Below, in pieces: positions 1 to 8,093 of a stretch of DNA of 64,000 nucleotides. A program made the translations under genes and the position numbers. Source of the stretch: Sphingomonas gilva. GTDB taxonomy: Bacteria; Pseudomonadota; Alphaproteobacteria; Sphingomonadales; Sphingomonadaceae. Under the pieces are notes generated by a model. The model saw only the letters and a program-made list of their open reading frames with translations. It did no database searches and had not been told where the DNA came from. Each line of letters starts with the position of its first letter. Position 1 is the stretch's first letter. Location of the stretch: NCBI RefSeq assembly GCF_003515075.1, contig NZ_QWLV01000004.1, positions 124,001-188,000 on the forward strand, read 5' to 3'.

Positions 1-22
1 CGCGGCCTGATCGCCGGATCGG

Positions 23-55
23 AAGGGCGCGGGGCAACCGCCTCGCGCCCTTTTT
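23..55 (+). terminator. Rho-independent terminator of an upstream gene outside the window
   Basis: AAGGGCGCG (23-31) pairs with CGCGCCCTT (44-52) around a short loop and is followed by a T run. This is a classic intrinsic terminator. The gene it ends lies mostly before base 1; a TGA at 8-10 could be its stop codon, but too little is visible to name it. Confidence 0.75.
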
Positions 56-77
56 CACGCTTGGGCGGAATGACCGC

Positions 78-140
78 CACCCCGGACTTGTTCCCCGTCA
101 CCCCGGACCTGTTCCCCGTCACCCCGGACTTGTTCGGGGG
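78..140. repeat. Three tandem 21-bp repeats, intergenic
   Basis: Three near-identical 21-bp units start at 78, 99 and 120, each beginning CACCCCGGAC and continuing YTGTTC. The second unit contains a 20-bp stretch (96-115) that recurs exactly, in reverse complement, at 28993-29012, so this belongs to a dispersed intergenic repeat family. No coding function is visible. Confidence 0.8.
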
Positions 141-237
141 CCATCGTGCCGGGAGTGCGGCGTCCAGGTTCAGTCACCGGTCTGGCCGCCAGATCGTTCG
201 ATCCTGATCATCCGCTCCCCAACAAGAAGAGAAACCC

Positions 238-759
238 ATGTCCCTCAAGGATTTCGCCGCCACGCTCCCCGATTTCGCCAAGGATATCCGGCTGAACGTC
301 GGATCGCTCCTCAACGAGACCAATCTTTCCGATCAGCGCAAATATGGCCTGCTGCTCGCCTGCGCGCATGGCTCGGGCCACAAGCCGTTGGTCGATGCGA
401 CCGAGGCCGAGGTCGATGGCAAATTGTCACCCGAGGCGGCGAACGCCGCCCGCGCCGCCGCGGCGGTGATGGCGATGAACAACGTCTATTACCGTTTCAC
501 CCACCTGGCGGGTAACAAGGAATATGTGAACATGCCGGCCAAGCTGCGCATGAACGTGATCGGCGCGCCCGGCATCGACAAGGCCGATTTCGAGCTGTTC
601 AGCCTCGCCGTGTCGGCGATGAACGGTTGCGGCCTGTGCATCGATGCGCACGAGAAGGTGCTGAAGGGCCACGACGTCAAGGCCGAGACGATCCAGTCGG
701 CGGTGCGGATCGCATCGGTGATGAAGGCGGTCGCGACGGTCCACGCCGCGACCGCTTGA
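238..759 (+). CDS. ahpD: AhpD-like alkyl hydroperoxide reductase / carboxymuconolactone decarboxylase family
   Basis: The 173-residue protein has the full AhpD length and the signature CGLCIDAH, giving Cys131, Cys134 and His138, with Glu119 as the upstream acid. In the family this redox-active dithiol supports alkylhydroperoxidase activity, usually with AhpC. The residue between the cysteines that is His132 in Mycobacterium AhpD is Leu here, so the proton relay is not identical. AhpC is not seen, but the terminator at 23-55 shows that another gene ends just upstream. It is convergent with the next gene, with 4 bases between stop codons. The fold assignment is firm; the physiological substrate is inferred. 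Confidence 0.9.
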   Translation: MSLKDFAATLPDFAKDIRLNVGSLLNETNLSDQRKYGLLLACAHGSGHKPLVDATEAEVDGKLSPEAANAARAAAAVMAMNNVYYRFTHLAGNKEYVNMPAKLRMNVIGAPGIDKADFELFSLAVSAMNGCGLCIDAHEKVLKGHDVKAETIQSAVRIASVMKAVATVHAATA

Positions 760-763
760 TCGG

Positions 764-1525
764 TCAGGCGACGAAATAGCGGTAGATGCTGTAGAGGCTG
801 GTCAGCGTCAGCACGATGCCGACCAGCACCAGCAGGATCTTGGGCTGAACCCGCTTGGCCATGATCGCGCCGAAGGGCGCGGCGAGCACGCCGCCGATCA
901 GCAGGCCGACGACGGCGGTGGTGAAGGCGGCGAAGCCCAGGCCGACGATGAACGTCACCGAGATCGACAGCGTCAGGAAGAATTCGACGCTGTTGACCGT
1001 GCCGATGGTGGTGCGCGGCTGGGCGCCCTGGACCAGCAGGTTGCTGGTCACCACCGGCCCCCACCCGCCGCCGCCCGCCGCGTCGAGAAAGCCGCCGGCC
1101 AGGCCCAGCGGTTCGACGATCCTGGGCTCGCGGTGGTGCGGCGGATAATGGAAGCCGCGCCACAGCAGGTACAGGCCGATCGCGGCCAGATAGGTCATCA
1201 CGAACGGCCGGGTCACCGACGCGTCCAGCGTCACCAGCAGGTAAGCGCCCGTGACGCCGCCGATCACGCCGGGGATCAGCAGCCGGAAGAACAGCCGCCA
1301 GTTGACGTTCTTGTGGATGGCGTGGCTGATTCCCGAAACGCCGGTGGTGAAGCATTCGACCAGATGCACGCCGGCCGAAGCGGTCGCCGGCGGCACGCCG
1401 AGCACGCTGACGAGCAGCGTCGAGGATATCACCCCGAACGCCATGCCCAGCGCGCCGTCGATGATTTGTGCCGCGAAACCGACCAGGATGAAGGGCAACA
1501 GTGCGGCAAGATCGATCTCGGGCAA
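764..1525 (-). CDS. TauE/SafE family sulfite/organosulfonate exporter-like membrane protein
   Basis: The 253-residue protein is almost entirely hydrophobic, with about eight membrane segments. It carries the glycine-rich family signature GGGGWGPVVTS near residue 150. Members of this family (DUF81, TauE/SafE) are proposed to export sulfite, sulfoacetate or related anions, and many remain unassigned. It is divergent from the serine O-acetyltransferase gene at 1900, which would fit a sulfur role, but that is inference from context only. The 374-bp gap between the two is filled mainly by a palindromic repeat. Confidence 0.85.
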   Translation of the reverse strand: MPEIDLAALLPFILVGFAAQIIDGALGMAFGVISSTLLVSVLGVPPATASAGVHLVECFTTGVSGISHAIHKNVNWRLFFRLLIPGVIGGVTGAYLLVTLDASVTRPFVMTYLAAIGLYLLWRGFHYPPHHREPRIVEPLGLAGGFLDAAGGGGWGPVVTSNLLVQGAQPRTTIGTVNSVEFFLTLSISVTFIVGLGFAAFTTAVVGLLIGGVLAAPFGAIMAKRVQPKILLVLVGIVLTLTSLYSIYRYFVA

Positions 1526-1678
1526 GGGCGTCGTCCTTCGTCGTTTTCCGCTCGCAAGCTAGCGTGCGTTCATAACCCCACAAGATAGATAGAGTTTCAA
1601 GCGCGCAATCAGGCGATGGACGATGCCGGAAACATGCCGGTTCGATGGAATGCGTTATCGCGGCCGAGACGCTCCCTG

Positions 1679-1818
1679 AAATCCTCCCTCGCGCAGCGGG
1701 GGAGGGGGACCAGCCGAAGGCTGGTGGAGGGGGCTGCCACAAGCGAATCGTTCGTGGCCTGCCCCCTCCACCATGCTGCGCATGGTCCCCCTCCCCCTGC
1801 TTCGCAGGGGGAGGATTT
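1679..1818. repeat. Paired REP-like palindromic element in the 1526-1899 gap
   Basis: Two related units lie head to head, 1679-1734 and 1761-1818, bounded by AAATCC and GGATTT. Each contains its own perfect small hairpin: ACCAGCC-GAA-GGCTGGT in the left unit and ACCATGC-TGC-GCATGGT in the right. The hairpin arms differ between units but pairing is kept. This is typical of REP/BIME-like intergenic elements. The rest of the 374-bp gap shows no gene. Confidence 0.85.
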
Positions 1819-1899
1819 GCAGCGGCCATCCTGTTTGCCCCATCCCAGGCCATTGCCGGTAGCGAGGACACACCCTAAATTGCGGCGCTGACCAAGGAT

Positions 1900-2616
1900 A
1901 TGGGAGCATCCGCGGTGCCTGACGCCCTCAAGGCCTATCTCGATTCGGTGAAGGCGCGCGATCCCGCGCCCCGTTCGCGCTGGGAGGTGATGCTCTATCC
2001 GGGCGTTCTGGCGCTCGGTCTTCACCGCGTCGCGCATTGGCTGTTCGAGGCGGAAATGTTCTTTCTCGCGCGCTTCGTGAACCATTTCTCGCGCTTCCTG
2101 ACCGCGATCGACATCCATCCGGGCGCGAAGATCGGCCGCAACTTCTTCATCGATCACGGCTTCGTGGTGATCGGCGAGACCGCCGAGATCGGCGACGACG
2201 TCACGATCTACCAATGCGTCACGCTGGGCGGGACAAGTCCCGACAATGGCGTCGCGGGCAAGCGGCATCCGACGATCGGCGACGGCGTGATCATCGGATC
2301 GGGGGCCCAGGTGCTGGGGCCGATCACCGTCGGCGCGCGCGCGCGCGTCGGCGCGAACGCGGTGGTGACCAAGGACGTGCCCGACGGCGCCGTGATGGTC
2401 GGCATTCCCGCGCGCCAGACGCTGGTCGACGCGGCGGACTATCAGAAGGAGTTCGTCCCCTACGGCACGCCGTGCAGCGAACGCTTCGATCCGGCGACCC
2501 AGCAGGTCGAGATATTGAAGTGCGAGCTGGAGGCGATGCGCAAGCGGCTCGACGCGCTTGCAGCCGAGAAGTCCGGCGCGAAGGAGCGCGCCGCCAAGGA
2601 ACGCGATCGCGCCTGA
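1900..2616 (+). CDS. cysE: Serine O-acetyltransferase
   Basis: This enzyme acetylates L-serine with acetyl-CoA to O-acetylserine, the acceptor for sulfide in cysteine synthesis. The 238-residue protein has a short alpha-helical N-terminus ([12 protein letters not shown]) and then left-handed beta-helix hexapeptide repeats. The family active-site region is clear: DIHPGAKIG with the Asp and [11 protein letters not shown] with the His, then TLGGTS and KRHPTIGD. The C-terminus is a Lys/Glu/Arg-rich helix. An in-frame GTG at 1915 is an alternative start. Its stop overlaps the next start by one base (TGATG), so the two are probably translationally coupled. Confidence 0.95.
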   Translation: MGASAVPDALKAYLDSVKARDPAPRSRWEVMLYPGVLALGLHRVAHWLFEAEMFFLARFVNHFSRFLTAIDIHPGAKIGRNFFIDHGFVVIGETAEIGDDVTIYQCVTLGGTSPDNGVAGKRHPTIGDGVIIGSGAQVLGPITVGARARVGANAVVTKDVPDGAVMVGIPARQTLVDAADYQKEFVPYGTPCSERFDPATQQVEILKCELEAMRKRLDALAAEKSGAKERAAKERDRA

Positions 2617-2954
2617 TGGGGACGGTCACCCCCTTTCCGATGCCGGCCACGGGGCAGGTCGGCTTCGAACGGATCGAACTCACACGCATCCTCGATCTTT
2701 ACGGGCGGATGGTCGCGGCCGGGCACTGGCGCGACTATGCGATCGACCTGGGGCGCGAAGCGGCGATCTTCTCCGCCTTTCGCCGCACCGCGGAGAACCC
2801 CGAATTCCGCGTCGAGAAGCGCCCGGCGCTGCGCCACCGCCAGGGCATGTGGTCGCTGGTGGGGGAGGGCGGCGCGATCCTGCGCCGCGGCCACGAACTG
2901 GGCCCGGTGCTGGCCCCGGTCGAGCGGCGCCTGCTGAAGCTGGTCGGCGAATAG
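2616..2954 (+). CDS. DUF2794 family protein
   Basis: The 112-residue protein matches the alphaproteobacterial DUF2794 family: a motif FERIELTRILDLYGRMVAAG followed by WRDYAID, then FRRTAENPEFRVEKRPALR and a C-terminal RRGHEL segment. No function is known for the family. No signal peptide or membrane segment is visible, so it is probably cytoplasmic. The start overlaps the cysE stop by one base, which indicates co-translation with cysE. Any link to cysteine synthesis is inference from that arrangement. Confidence 0.85.
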   Translation: MGTVTPFPMPATGQVGFERIELTRILDLYGRMVAAGHWRDYAIDLGREAAIFSAFRRTAENPEFRVEKRPALRHRQGMWSLVGEGGAILRRGHELGPVLAPVERRLLKLVGE

Positions 2955-2957
2955 CGA

Positions 2958-2983
2958 AAGGGCCAGGCTTGCGCCCGGCCCTT
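2958..2983. terminator. Hairpin between convergent genes, likely terminator
   Basis: AAGGGCC (2958-2964) pairs with GGCCCTT (2977-2983). The hairpin sits directly after the DUF2794 stop codon and before the 3' end of the convergent membrane-protein gene. The U tract is short, so termination strength is uncertain. Confidence 0.6.
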
Positions 2984-3002
2984 CCTGCCTCCCGCTTGAT
3001 TG

Positions 3003-4049
3003 CTACGCGCTCGCCGCGGCGGGTGCGAAGCGGTCGGTCAGCGGCAGGCGGCCCTGCCACATTTCCGGCAGGCGCTGCACCACCAGGCGGCGCGTCGGAT
3101 GCCAGAAGGCCGAGAGCATCAGCAGCGCCGATCCGATGATGAGCGCGGTGAAGGCGGTGCCCAGCTCGACCGCGCCGGCATTCTCGAACAGACGCGAGAG
3201 CGCGAACAGGACGTAGGCGAGGCTGGAGACCAGCAGCGCCCGGCGGTCGATCGCCAGGGCGACCAGCCCGAAGCCGATATAGAGCGCGATCACGATGAAC
3301 GCGGCGGACGGCGGGATCGCCCCGTCGAGCACGCCGAGCAGGTGGAAGATCGGGTGCGCGATCATCGGCGCGGCGGCGAGATGCAGCCAGAAGGCGACGT
3401 CCGAGCGGCGCGTGGTGCGTCCGCGGTCGCTCATGTCCCAGCGCATCGCCAGCGCGAAGATCGCCAGGCCCGCCACCAGCGCGACCCAGGGGATCGCCGC
3501 CTCCGGATCCTGGAAGGCGGTGACGATCAGCGCGCCCACGCTGGCCGCCAGCGCGACCGCGCCCGCGGCGACGGTGATCGGCACCATGAAGCGGCGCCAG
3601 TGGATCCAGGTGGCGAAGGCGGTCGCGAGCGCGATCCCCGCGACGATGAGCGCATCGACGCGGTCGCTGAAATCGGGATTCCACACCACCATCACGCCGA
3701 CCAGCGTGGCGGCGACGCCGCCCGCGAAGCTCAGCAGCAGCAGGATGCTGGGCAGCGCCATCCGGCGGATGCGGGTGAAATATTCGGCGAGGCCCCAGCT
3801 CGCCGCCGCGACGCCGGCGCCGGCCAGCGGCTCGCTGATCGTCTCGCCGATCCAAGCGATGGCGACGAGCAGCAGCACGATCGCGATCGAGACGAAGATG
3901 TCGTTGAAGCCGGTGAGCAGCCGGAAATGCTCCTCATCCACCGCCGGCGCGGAGCGTGCGGCGGAAACATGGTTGCGCAATGCCGCGGCCGCCTCCGGAG
4001 TCAGCGCCCCCGCGCGTACCGCATTGTCGAGATCGCTTTCGCTATACAT
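3003..4049 (-). CDS. Multi-pass membrane protein, DUF2157-like
   Basis: The 348-residue protein starts at ATG 4049, chosen because GGGAGGAATCGC lies just ahead as a strong ribosome site; an upstream in-frame ATG at 4079 has none. The soluble N-terminus (MYSESDLDNAVRAGALTPEA) resembles the helical start of DUF2157 membrane proteins. About ten hydrophobic segments follow from residue 60 onward. No catalytic motif is recognised and no function can be assigned. It stands alone on the minus strand, convergent with the DUF2794 gene. Confidence 0.75.
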   Translation of the reverse strand: MYSESDLDNAVRAGALTPEAAAALRNHVSAARSAPAVDEEHFRLLTGFNDIFVSIAIVLLLVAIAWIGETISEPLAGAGVAAASWGLAEYFTRIRRMALPSILLLLSFAGGVAATLVGVMVVWNPDFSDRVDALIVAGIALATAFATWIHWRRFMVPITVAAGAVALAASVGALIVTAFQDPEAAIPWVALVAGLAIFALAMRWDMSDRGRTTRRSDVAFWLHLAAAPMIAHPIFHLLGVLDGAIPPSAAFIVIALYIGFGLVALAIDRRALLVSSLAYVLFALSRLFENAGAVELGTAFTALIIGSALLMLSAFWHPTRRLVVQRLPEMWQGRLPLTDRFAPAAASA

Positions 4050-4146
4050 GCGATTCCTCCCTGTTGGAGATACCGCCATAGCATTGGTGTATTAAAACAG
4101 CAATACACCAATCTTCCACAGTCTGAGATTGGTCGGGCAACCCCGC

Positions 4147-4238
4147 CGTCGCCCCTGCGGAGGCAGGGGCCTCTGGATTTGTGGCACATCGGAATGCCGC
4201 ATTTGCCGACTGAGGCCCCTGCCTCCGCAGGGGCGACG
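4147..4238. repeat. Perfect 27-bp inverted repeat, REP-like
   Basis: Bases 4147-4173 are the exact reverse complement of 4212-4238, separated by a 38-bp spacer. Each arm is itself partly palindromic (GCCCCTGCGGAGGCAGGGGC). It fills most of the 195-bp gap between the membrane-protein gene and the short-chain dehydrogenase gene and could also act as a terminator for the dehydrogenase gene. Confidence 0.9.
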
Positions 4239-4244
4239 GAACGC

Positions 4245-5144
4245 TCACCCGCCCTGCAGGTGCCTGAGGATCACCATCGACTGCTCGGCGCCCGATTGCG
4301 GCACGATCTCGCCGGTGCGGTCGGTGATCCGGCTCCACAGCCGCTCGACCGCCTCCGGCGTGCGGTCGTCGGCGGGCAGCAGCGCGCCCTGAGTCATCGT
4401 GACATAGGCGGCGTGGACCACGCCCGCGCCCGCGCCGATGATCGCGTTGGTCGGCGCGTCCTCGCAGACCAGGTACAGCGCGGCCGGGACGACATTCTCG
4501 GGCGCGAAGGCCTTGAACGCCTCTTCGGGGAAGATGTCCTCGGTCATGCGCGTGCCGGCGACGGGGGCGATCGTGTTGACCTTGATCCCGTATTTCGCGC
4601 CTTCGAGATAAAGCGTCTTGGTGAGGCCGGCGAGGCCGAGCTTGGCCGCGCCGTAATTGGCCTGGCCGAAATTGCCGTACAGGCCGGTCGAGGACGCGGT
4701 CATCAGGATGCGGCCGTAATTCTGCTCGCGCATCGTCTCCCACACCGCCTTGGTGCAGTTGGCCGACCCGTTGAGGTGCACATCGACGACGAATTTGAAA
4801 TCCGCCGGCTCCATCTTCACGAAGCTCTTGTCACGCAGCACGCCGGCGTTGTTGATCAGGATGTGGACGCCGCCCCACTTCTCCTTCGCCTTCGCCACCA
4901 TTTCGACCATCTGGTCATACTCCGTGACACTTCCCCCATCGGACATCGCCTCGCCGCCCTCAGCCGCGATTTCCTCGACGACATTGAGCGCGGCGTCCGA
5001 ATGGCCGGTGCCGTCGCGCGCGCCGCCGAGATCGTTGACCACCACCCTGGCGCCGCGCCGCGCCAGTTCGAGCGCATAGGCGCGGCCGAGCCCGCCGCCC
5101 GCGCCCGTCACGATGGCCACGCGGCCTTCGAAGCTGATGGTCAT
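4245..5144 (-). CDS. Short-chain dehydrogenase, (3R)-hydroxyacyl-CoA dehydrogenase (MFE-2)-like
   Basis: The 299-residue SDR protein has the cofactor motif TGAGGGLGRAYA at residues 13-24, NNAG in the middle, a catalytic Ser in TASSTGLYGNFGQANYGAAK, and the YGAAK Tyr/Lys pair. The segment VVVNDLGG after strand 2 and the overall length resemble the dehydrogenase domain of peroxisomal multifunctional enzyme type 2, which oxidises 3-hydroxyacyl-CoA with NAD. Substrate is therefore inferred as a fatty-acyl or steroid-like hydroxyacyl group. A GGGAGGG ribosome site lies before ATG 5144. It appears monocistronic. Confidence 0.8.
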   Translation of the reverse strand: MTISFEGRVAIVTGAGGGLGRAYALELARRGARVVVNDLGGARDGTGHSDAALNVVEEIAAEGGEAMSDGGSVTEYDQMVEMVAKAKEKWGGVHILINNAGVLRDKSFVKMEPADFKFVVDVHLNGSANCTKAVWETMREQNYGRILMTASSTGLYGNFGQANYGAAKLGLAGLTKTLYLEGAKYGIKVNTIAPVAGTRMTEDIFPEEAFKAFAPENVVPAALYLVCEDAPTNAIIGAGAGVVHAAYVTMTQGALLPADDRTPEAVERLWSRITDRTGEIVPQSGAEQSMVILRHLQGG

Positions 5145-5293
5145 CGATTGCCCTCCCGTTCCGGCTGATTCGGCGCCGTCCTAGACCGCCATACCCGAAA
5201 CGGGAAGCGCCGCCGCGACCGGGGGGGGATGGTCACGACGGCGCTGTGACAGCCTGATCGGGGGGAATGACCAGGTGTTCGGCTTCTAAACGG

Positions 5294-5716
5294 TCAAACG
5301 CCGCCGGGGTTCCGACAGCCGTCCTGCACCGAGCCGCGGCATACCGGATACTCGTCCTTCGGCGGCGGCGGCGGGAACGCCTGGGCGACCGGAACGGACG
5401 GCTTGAACACGACCTGCGCGCCCGGCTGCGGCGTGCCCGACATCGGCGGCGTCGACGGGGCATAGCCGCCCTCGGTCATCGTGCCGGTGGTCGCCATCGC
5501 CGGATCGGTGGCGGGCGCCGTCGCGCGCGCGGTCGATGGATCGGTGGGGGCAGCGGCCGGATCGGCGGGCGTGGTCTGCATCGCCGGATCCTGCGCCATG
5601 GTGCTGTCCTGCGTCTGCATCGTGTCCGGCTCGGCCGGCGGAGTTGTCGTGGTGTCCTGGGCGAACGCCGGAACCGACAGGGCGAGCGCGCTGGCTGCCA
5701 GCAATGCGAACTTCAT
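5294..5716 (-). CDS. Small secreted Thr/Pro/Ala-rich protein of unknown function
   Basis: The start is ATG 5716, preceded by GAAGGAGGAAGC. The 140-residue product has a clear Sec signal peptide (MKFALLAASALALSVPAFAQ, cleavage after AFA-Q). A low-complexity Thr/Pro/Asp/Ala/Met region follows (about residues 21-95) with repeated DPAM and DP units. A compact tail contains a five-proline run and ends YPVCRGSVQDGC plus six residues. The two cysteines could form a disulfide in the periplasm. I do not recognise a function. Low complexity suggests an extended linker or surface-exposed chain. Confidence 0.7.
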   Translation of the reverse strand: MKFALLAASALALSVPAFAQDTTTTPPAEPDTMQTQDSTMAQDPAMQTTPADPAAAPTDPSTARATAPATDPAMATTGTMTEGGYAPSTPPMSGTPQPGAQVVFKPSVPVAQAFPPPPPKDEYPVCRGSVQDGCRNPGGV

Positions 5717-5849
5717 GAGCTTCCTCCTTCGGCCGATCGCCCGGAAAGGCGCCGGCCAGTTGCATAACAGAGCGCATGCCGGGCGGCAGCGCGCACCCGG
5801 ACAACGCATTCTTGTCAGGAAGGTTCAATCGCTTGCGAAACGATTTCGC

Positions 5850-6548
5850 TCAGGCGGTGCTTTCGGCGTCCAGAGCGTAGCCGGCGGAGCGCACCGTGCG
5901 GATCAGATCGGGCTTGTCGCCGACGTTGATCGCCTTGCGCAGCCGGCGGATGTGCACGTCGACGGTGCGCGCCTCGATATCCGAATCATGGCCCCAGACC
6001 GCGTCGAGCAGCCGGTCGCGCGAGAACACCCAGCCGGGGTGCTCCAGGAAATGCTTGAGCAGGCGAAACTCGGTGGGGCCGAGCGGCACCATCCGCCCCG
6101 AGCGGCGGACCTTGTGGCCGACGGTGTCCATCTCGATGTCGGCATAGGTCAGCGCCTCGCCGGCCAGCGCCGGGCGCACGCGACGCAGCACCGCGCCGAC
6201 GCGGGCGACCAGCTCGCGCGGGGAGAAGGGCTTTGTGACGTAATCGTCCGCGCCGGTTTCGAGCCCGCGCACGCGGTCCTCCTCCTCGCCGCGCGCGGTG
6301 AGCATGATGATCGGCACATTGGCGGTCTCGGGCGCGCGGCGCAGGCGGCGGCACACCTCGATGCCGGGCAGCCCCTCGACCATCCAGTCGAGCAGGACGA
6401 TATCGGGCGCCGCCTCGCGCGCGAGAAGCAGCGCTTCCTCGCCGTCGGCGGTATGGCGGACCTCGAAGTCCTCGCGCTTGAAATGCCAGATGAGCAGCTC
6501 GGCGAGCGCCGAATCGTCTTCCACCAGCAACATTTTCGCCCGGGCCAT
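5850..6548 (-). CDS. phoB: Phosphate regulon response regulator PhoB
   Basis: The 232-residue OmpR-class regulator has a receiver domain (residues 5-120) with the acidic pocket EDD, phospho-acceptor Asp in LLDWMVEGLPG and the VTKPFS lysine. A winged-helix DNA-binding domain (about 135-228) ends RTVRSAGYAL. PhoB activates phosphate-starvation genes from Pho boxes when phosphorylated by PhoR. It is the last gene of the gph-phoR-pst-phoU operon, 10 bases after phoU, preceded by a good ribosome site (AAGGAG). The position makes the identity secure. Confidence 0.97.
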   Translation of the reverse strand: MARAKMLLVEDDSALAELLIWHFKREDFEVRHTADGEEALLLAREAAPDIVLLDWMVEGLPGIEVCRRLRRAPETANVPIIMLTARGEEEDRVRGLETGADDYVTKPFSPRELVARVGAVLRRVRPALAGEALTYADIEMDTVGHKVRRSGRMVPLGPTEFRLLKHFLEHPGWVFSRDRLLDAVWGHDSDIEARTVDVHIRRLRKAINVGDKPDLIRTVRSAGYALDAESTA

Positions 6549-6558
6549 GTTCGTCTCC

Positions 6559-7251
6559 TTACACGTCGCTGCCGCCGCGGTCGCGCTCGGCCATGTAATT
6601 GCCGGTCGCCGCGAAATAGACCATTTCCGCCACGTTTGTCGCGTGGTCGCCGATCCGCTCTAGATTCTTGGCGACGAACAGCAGGTGCGCGACCTGGCCG
6701 ATGGTCTTGGGATTTTCCATCATGAAGGTGACGAGCGCGCGGAACAGGCTCGAATAGAAATCGTCGAGCGCGTTGTCCTGCTCGCACACGCGCACCGCCG
6801 CATCGGCGTCGCGCGCGGCGAAGGCGTCGAGCACGTCGTGCACCATGTCGCTCGCCATCTGCGCCATCGCCGGCAGCACCGACAGCGGCTCGATCCCCGA
6901 ATGCTGCTCGATCAGCGGCACGCGCTTGGCGATGTTCTTGGCGTAATCGCCGATCCGTTCGACCACCGCGGCGATCTTGAGCGCGGCGACGACCTCGCGC
7001 AGATCGTCGGCCATAGGCGCGCGCAGCGCGATCACCCGCACCGCCAGCCGTTCGACCTCCGCTTCGATCTCGTCGATCCGCGCGTCGTCGCTGCGCACCT
7101 TCGCCGCGAGCTTCGTGTCGCTGCGTTGCAGCGCCTGCATCGCATTGGCGATCGCTTCCTCGGCAAGTCCGCCCATCTGCGAGATGAGCCCGCGCAGCTG
7201 GCCGATATCCTCGTCGAACGCCTTGACCGTATGTTCCGTGCCCGTTGCCAT
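6559..7251 (-). CDS. phoU: Phosphate transport regulator PhoU
   Basis: The 230-residue all-helical protein carries two tandem PhoU repeats, each with the metal-binding signature: ERIGDYAKNIAKR in the first half and ERIGDHATNVAEM in the second. PhoU links the Pst transporter to PhoR and represses the Pho response when phosphate is plentiful. It lies between pstB and phoB, 11 bases after pstB. It acts in the cytoplasm at the membrane complex. Confidence 0.97.
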   Translation of the reverse strand: MATGTEHTVKAFDEDIGQLRGLISQMGGLAEEAIANAMQALQRSDTKLAAKVRSDDARIDEIEAEVERLAVRVIALRAPMADDLREVVAALKIAAVVERIGDYAKNIAKRVPLIEQHSGIEPLSVLPAMAQMASDMVHDVLDAFAARDADAAVRVCEQDNALDDFYSSLFRALVTFMMENPKTIGQVAHLLFVAKNLERIGDHATNVAEMVYFAATGNYMAERDRGGSDV

Positions 7252-7262
7252 GTGCCTGTCCC

Positions 7263-8093
7263 TCAGCCGTAGCGGCCGGTGATGTAATCCTTGGTGCGCT
7301 CTTCGCGCGGATTGGTGAAGATGTCGGAGGTGTCGCCATATTCGACGAGATGGCCGAGATGGAAAAAGGCCGTCTTTTGGCTGACGCGCGCCGCCTGCTG
7401 CATATTGTGGGTGACGATCACCATCGCATAACGCCCGCGCAATTCGTGGATCAGCTCCTCGATCTTGGCGGTGGCGATGGGATCGAGCGCCGAACAGGGC
7501 TCGTCCATCAGGATCACCTCGGGATCGACCGCGATCGCGCGGGCGATGCACAGCCGCTGCTGCTGTCCGCCCGAAAGCGCGGTGCCGCTGTCCGACAGGC
7601 GATCCTTGACCTCGTCCCACAGCCCGGCGCGGCGCAGCGATTTCTCGACGATCGCGTCAAGCTCGCTCTTGGCCGCCGCCAGTCCGTGGATGCGCGGGCC
7701 ATAGGCGACATTCTCGAAGATCGATTTGGGGAAGGGGTTGGGCTTCTGGAACACCATGCCGACACGCGCGCGCAGCTGCACGACGTCCATGTCAGAGGCG
7801 TAGATGTCCTCGCCATCGAGCCTGATCTCGCCGGACACGCGCGCGCTTGCGACGGTGTCGTTCATGCGGTTCAGGGTGCGCAGGAAGGTCGATTTGCCGC
7901 AGCCCGAGGGGCCGATGAAGGCGGTGACATTGTCCATGTCGACATCGATCGAGACGTCGTTGATCGCCTGCTTCGCCCCGTAGAACACGTTGACGTTGCG
8001 CGCGGTCATCTTGGGATCGGAAATGCCCGTGGCATGCGCGGTCGATGCCGGGTCCGGCGCCACGAAAGCGTTGGGCGTTGCAATATCGGTCAT
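7263..8093 (-). CDS. pstB: Phosphate ABC transporter ATP-binding protein PstB
   Basis: The 276-residue ATPase has Walker [10 protein letters not shown], the ABC signature LSGGQQQR, Walker [13 protein letters not shown], and the PstB-type switch region [12 protein letters not shown]. It powers import of phosphate through PstC/PstA. ATG 8093 is preferred, overlapping the pstA stop by one base (TGATG); a GTG one codon upstream (8096) is also possible. The N-terminus carries about 25 extra residues before the ABC domain. Confidence 0.97.
   Translation of the reverse strand: MTDIATPNAFVAPDPASTAHATGISDPKMTARNVNVFYGAKQAINDVSIDVDMDNVTAFIGPSGCGKSTFLRTLNRMNDTVASARVSGEIRLDGEDIYASDMDVVQLRARVGMVFQKPNPFPKSIFENVAYGPRIHGLAAAKSELDAIVEKSLRRAGLWDEVKDRLSDSGTALSGGQQQRLCIARAIAVDPEVILMDEPCSALDPIATAKIEELIHELRGRYAMVIVTHNMQQAARVSQKTAFFHLGHLVEYGDTSDIFTNPREERTKDYITGRYG

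Noticed and set aside
1..10. Possible 3' end of an upstream gene (TGA at 8-10)
   Set aside because: A terminator follows, but three codons are not enough to decide frame or identity; ahpC was considered because of ahpD but cannot be supported.
78..140. CRISPR-like array
   Set aside because: Units are contiguous 21-bp tandem repeats without spacers, and no cas genes are nearby.
3000..5168. Very long plus-strand open frame opposite the membrane-protein and dehydrogenase genes
   Set aside because: It is the antisense shadow of two well-supported minus-strand genes; its translation is Arg/Asp/His-rich low-complexity sequence with no domain.
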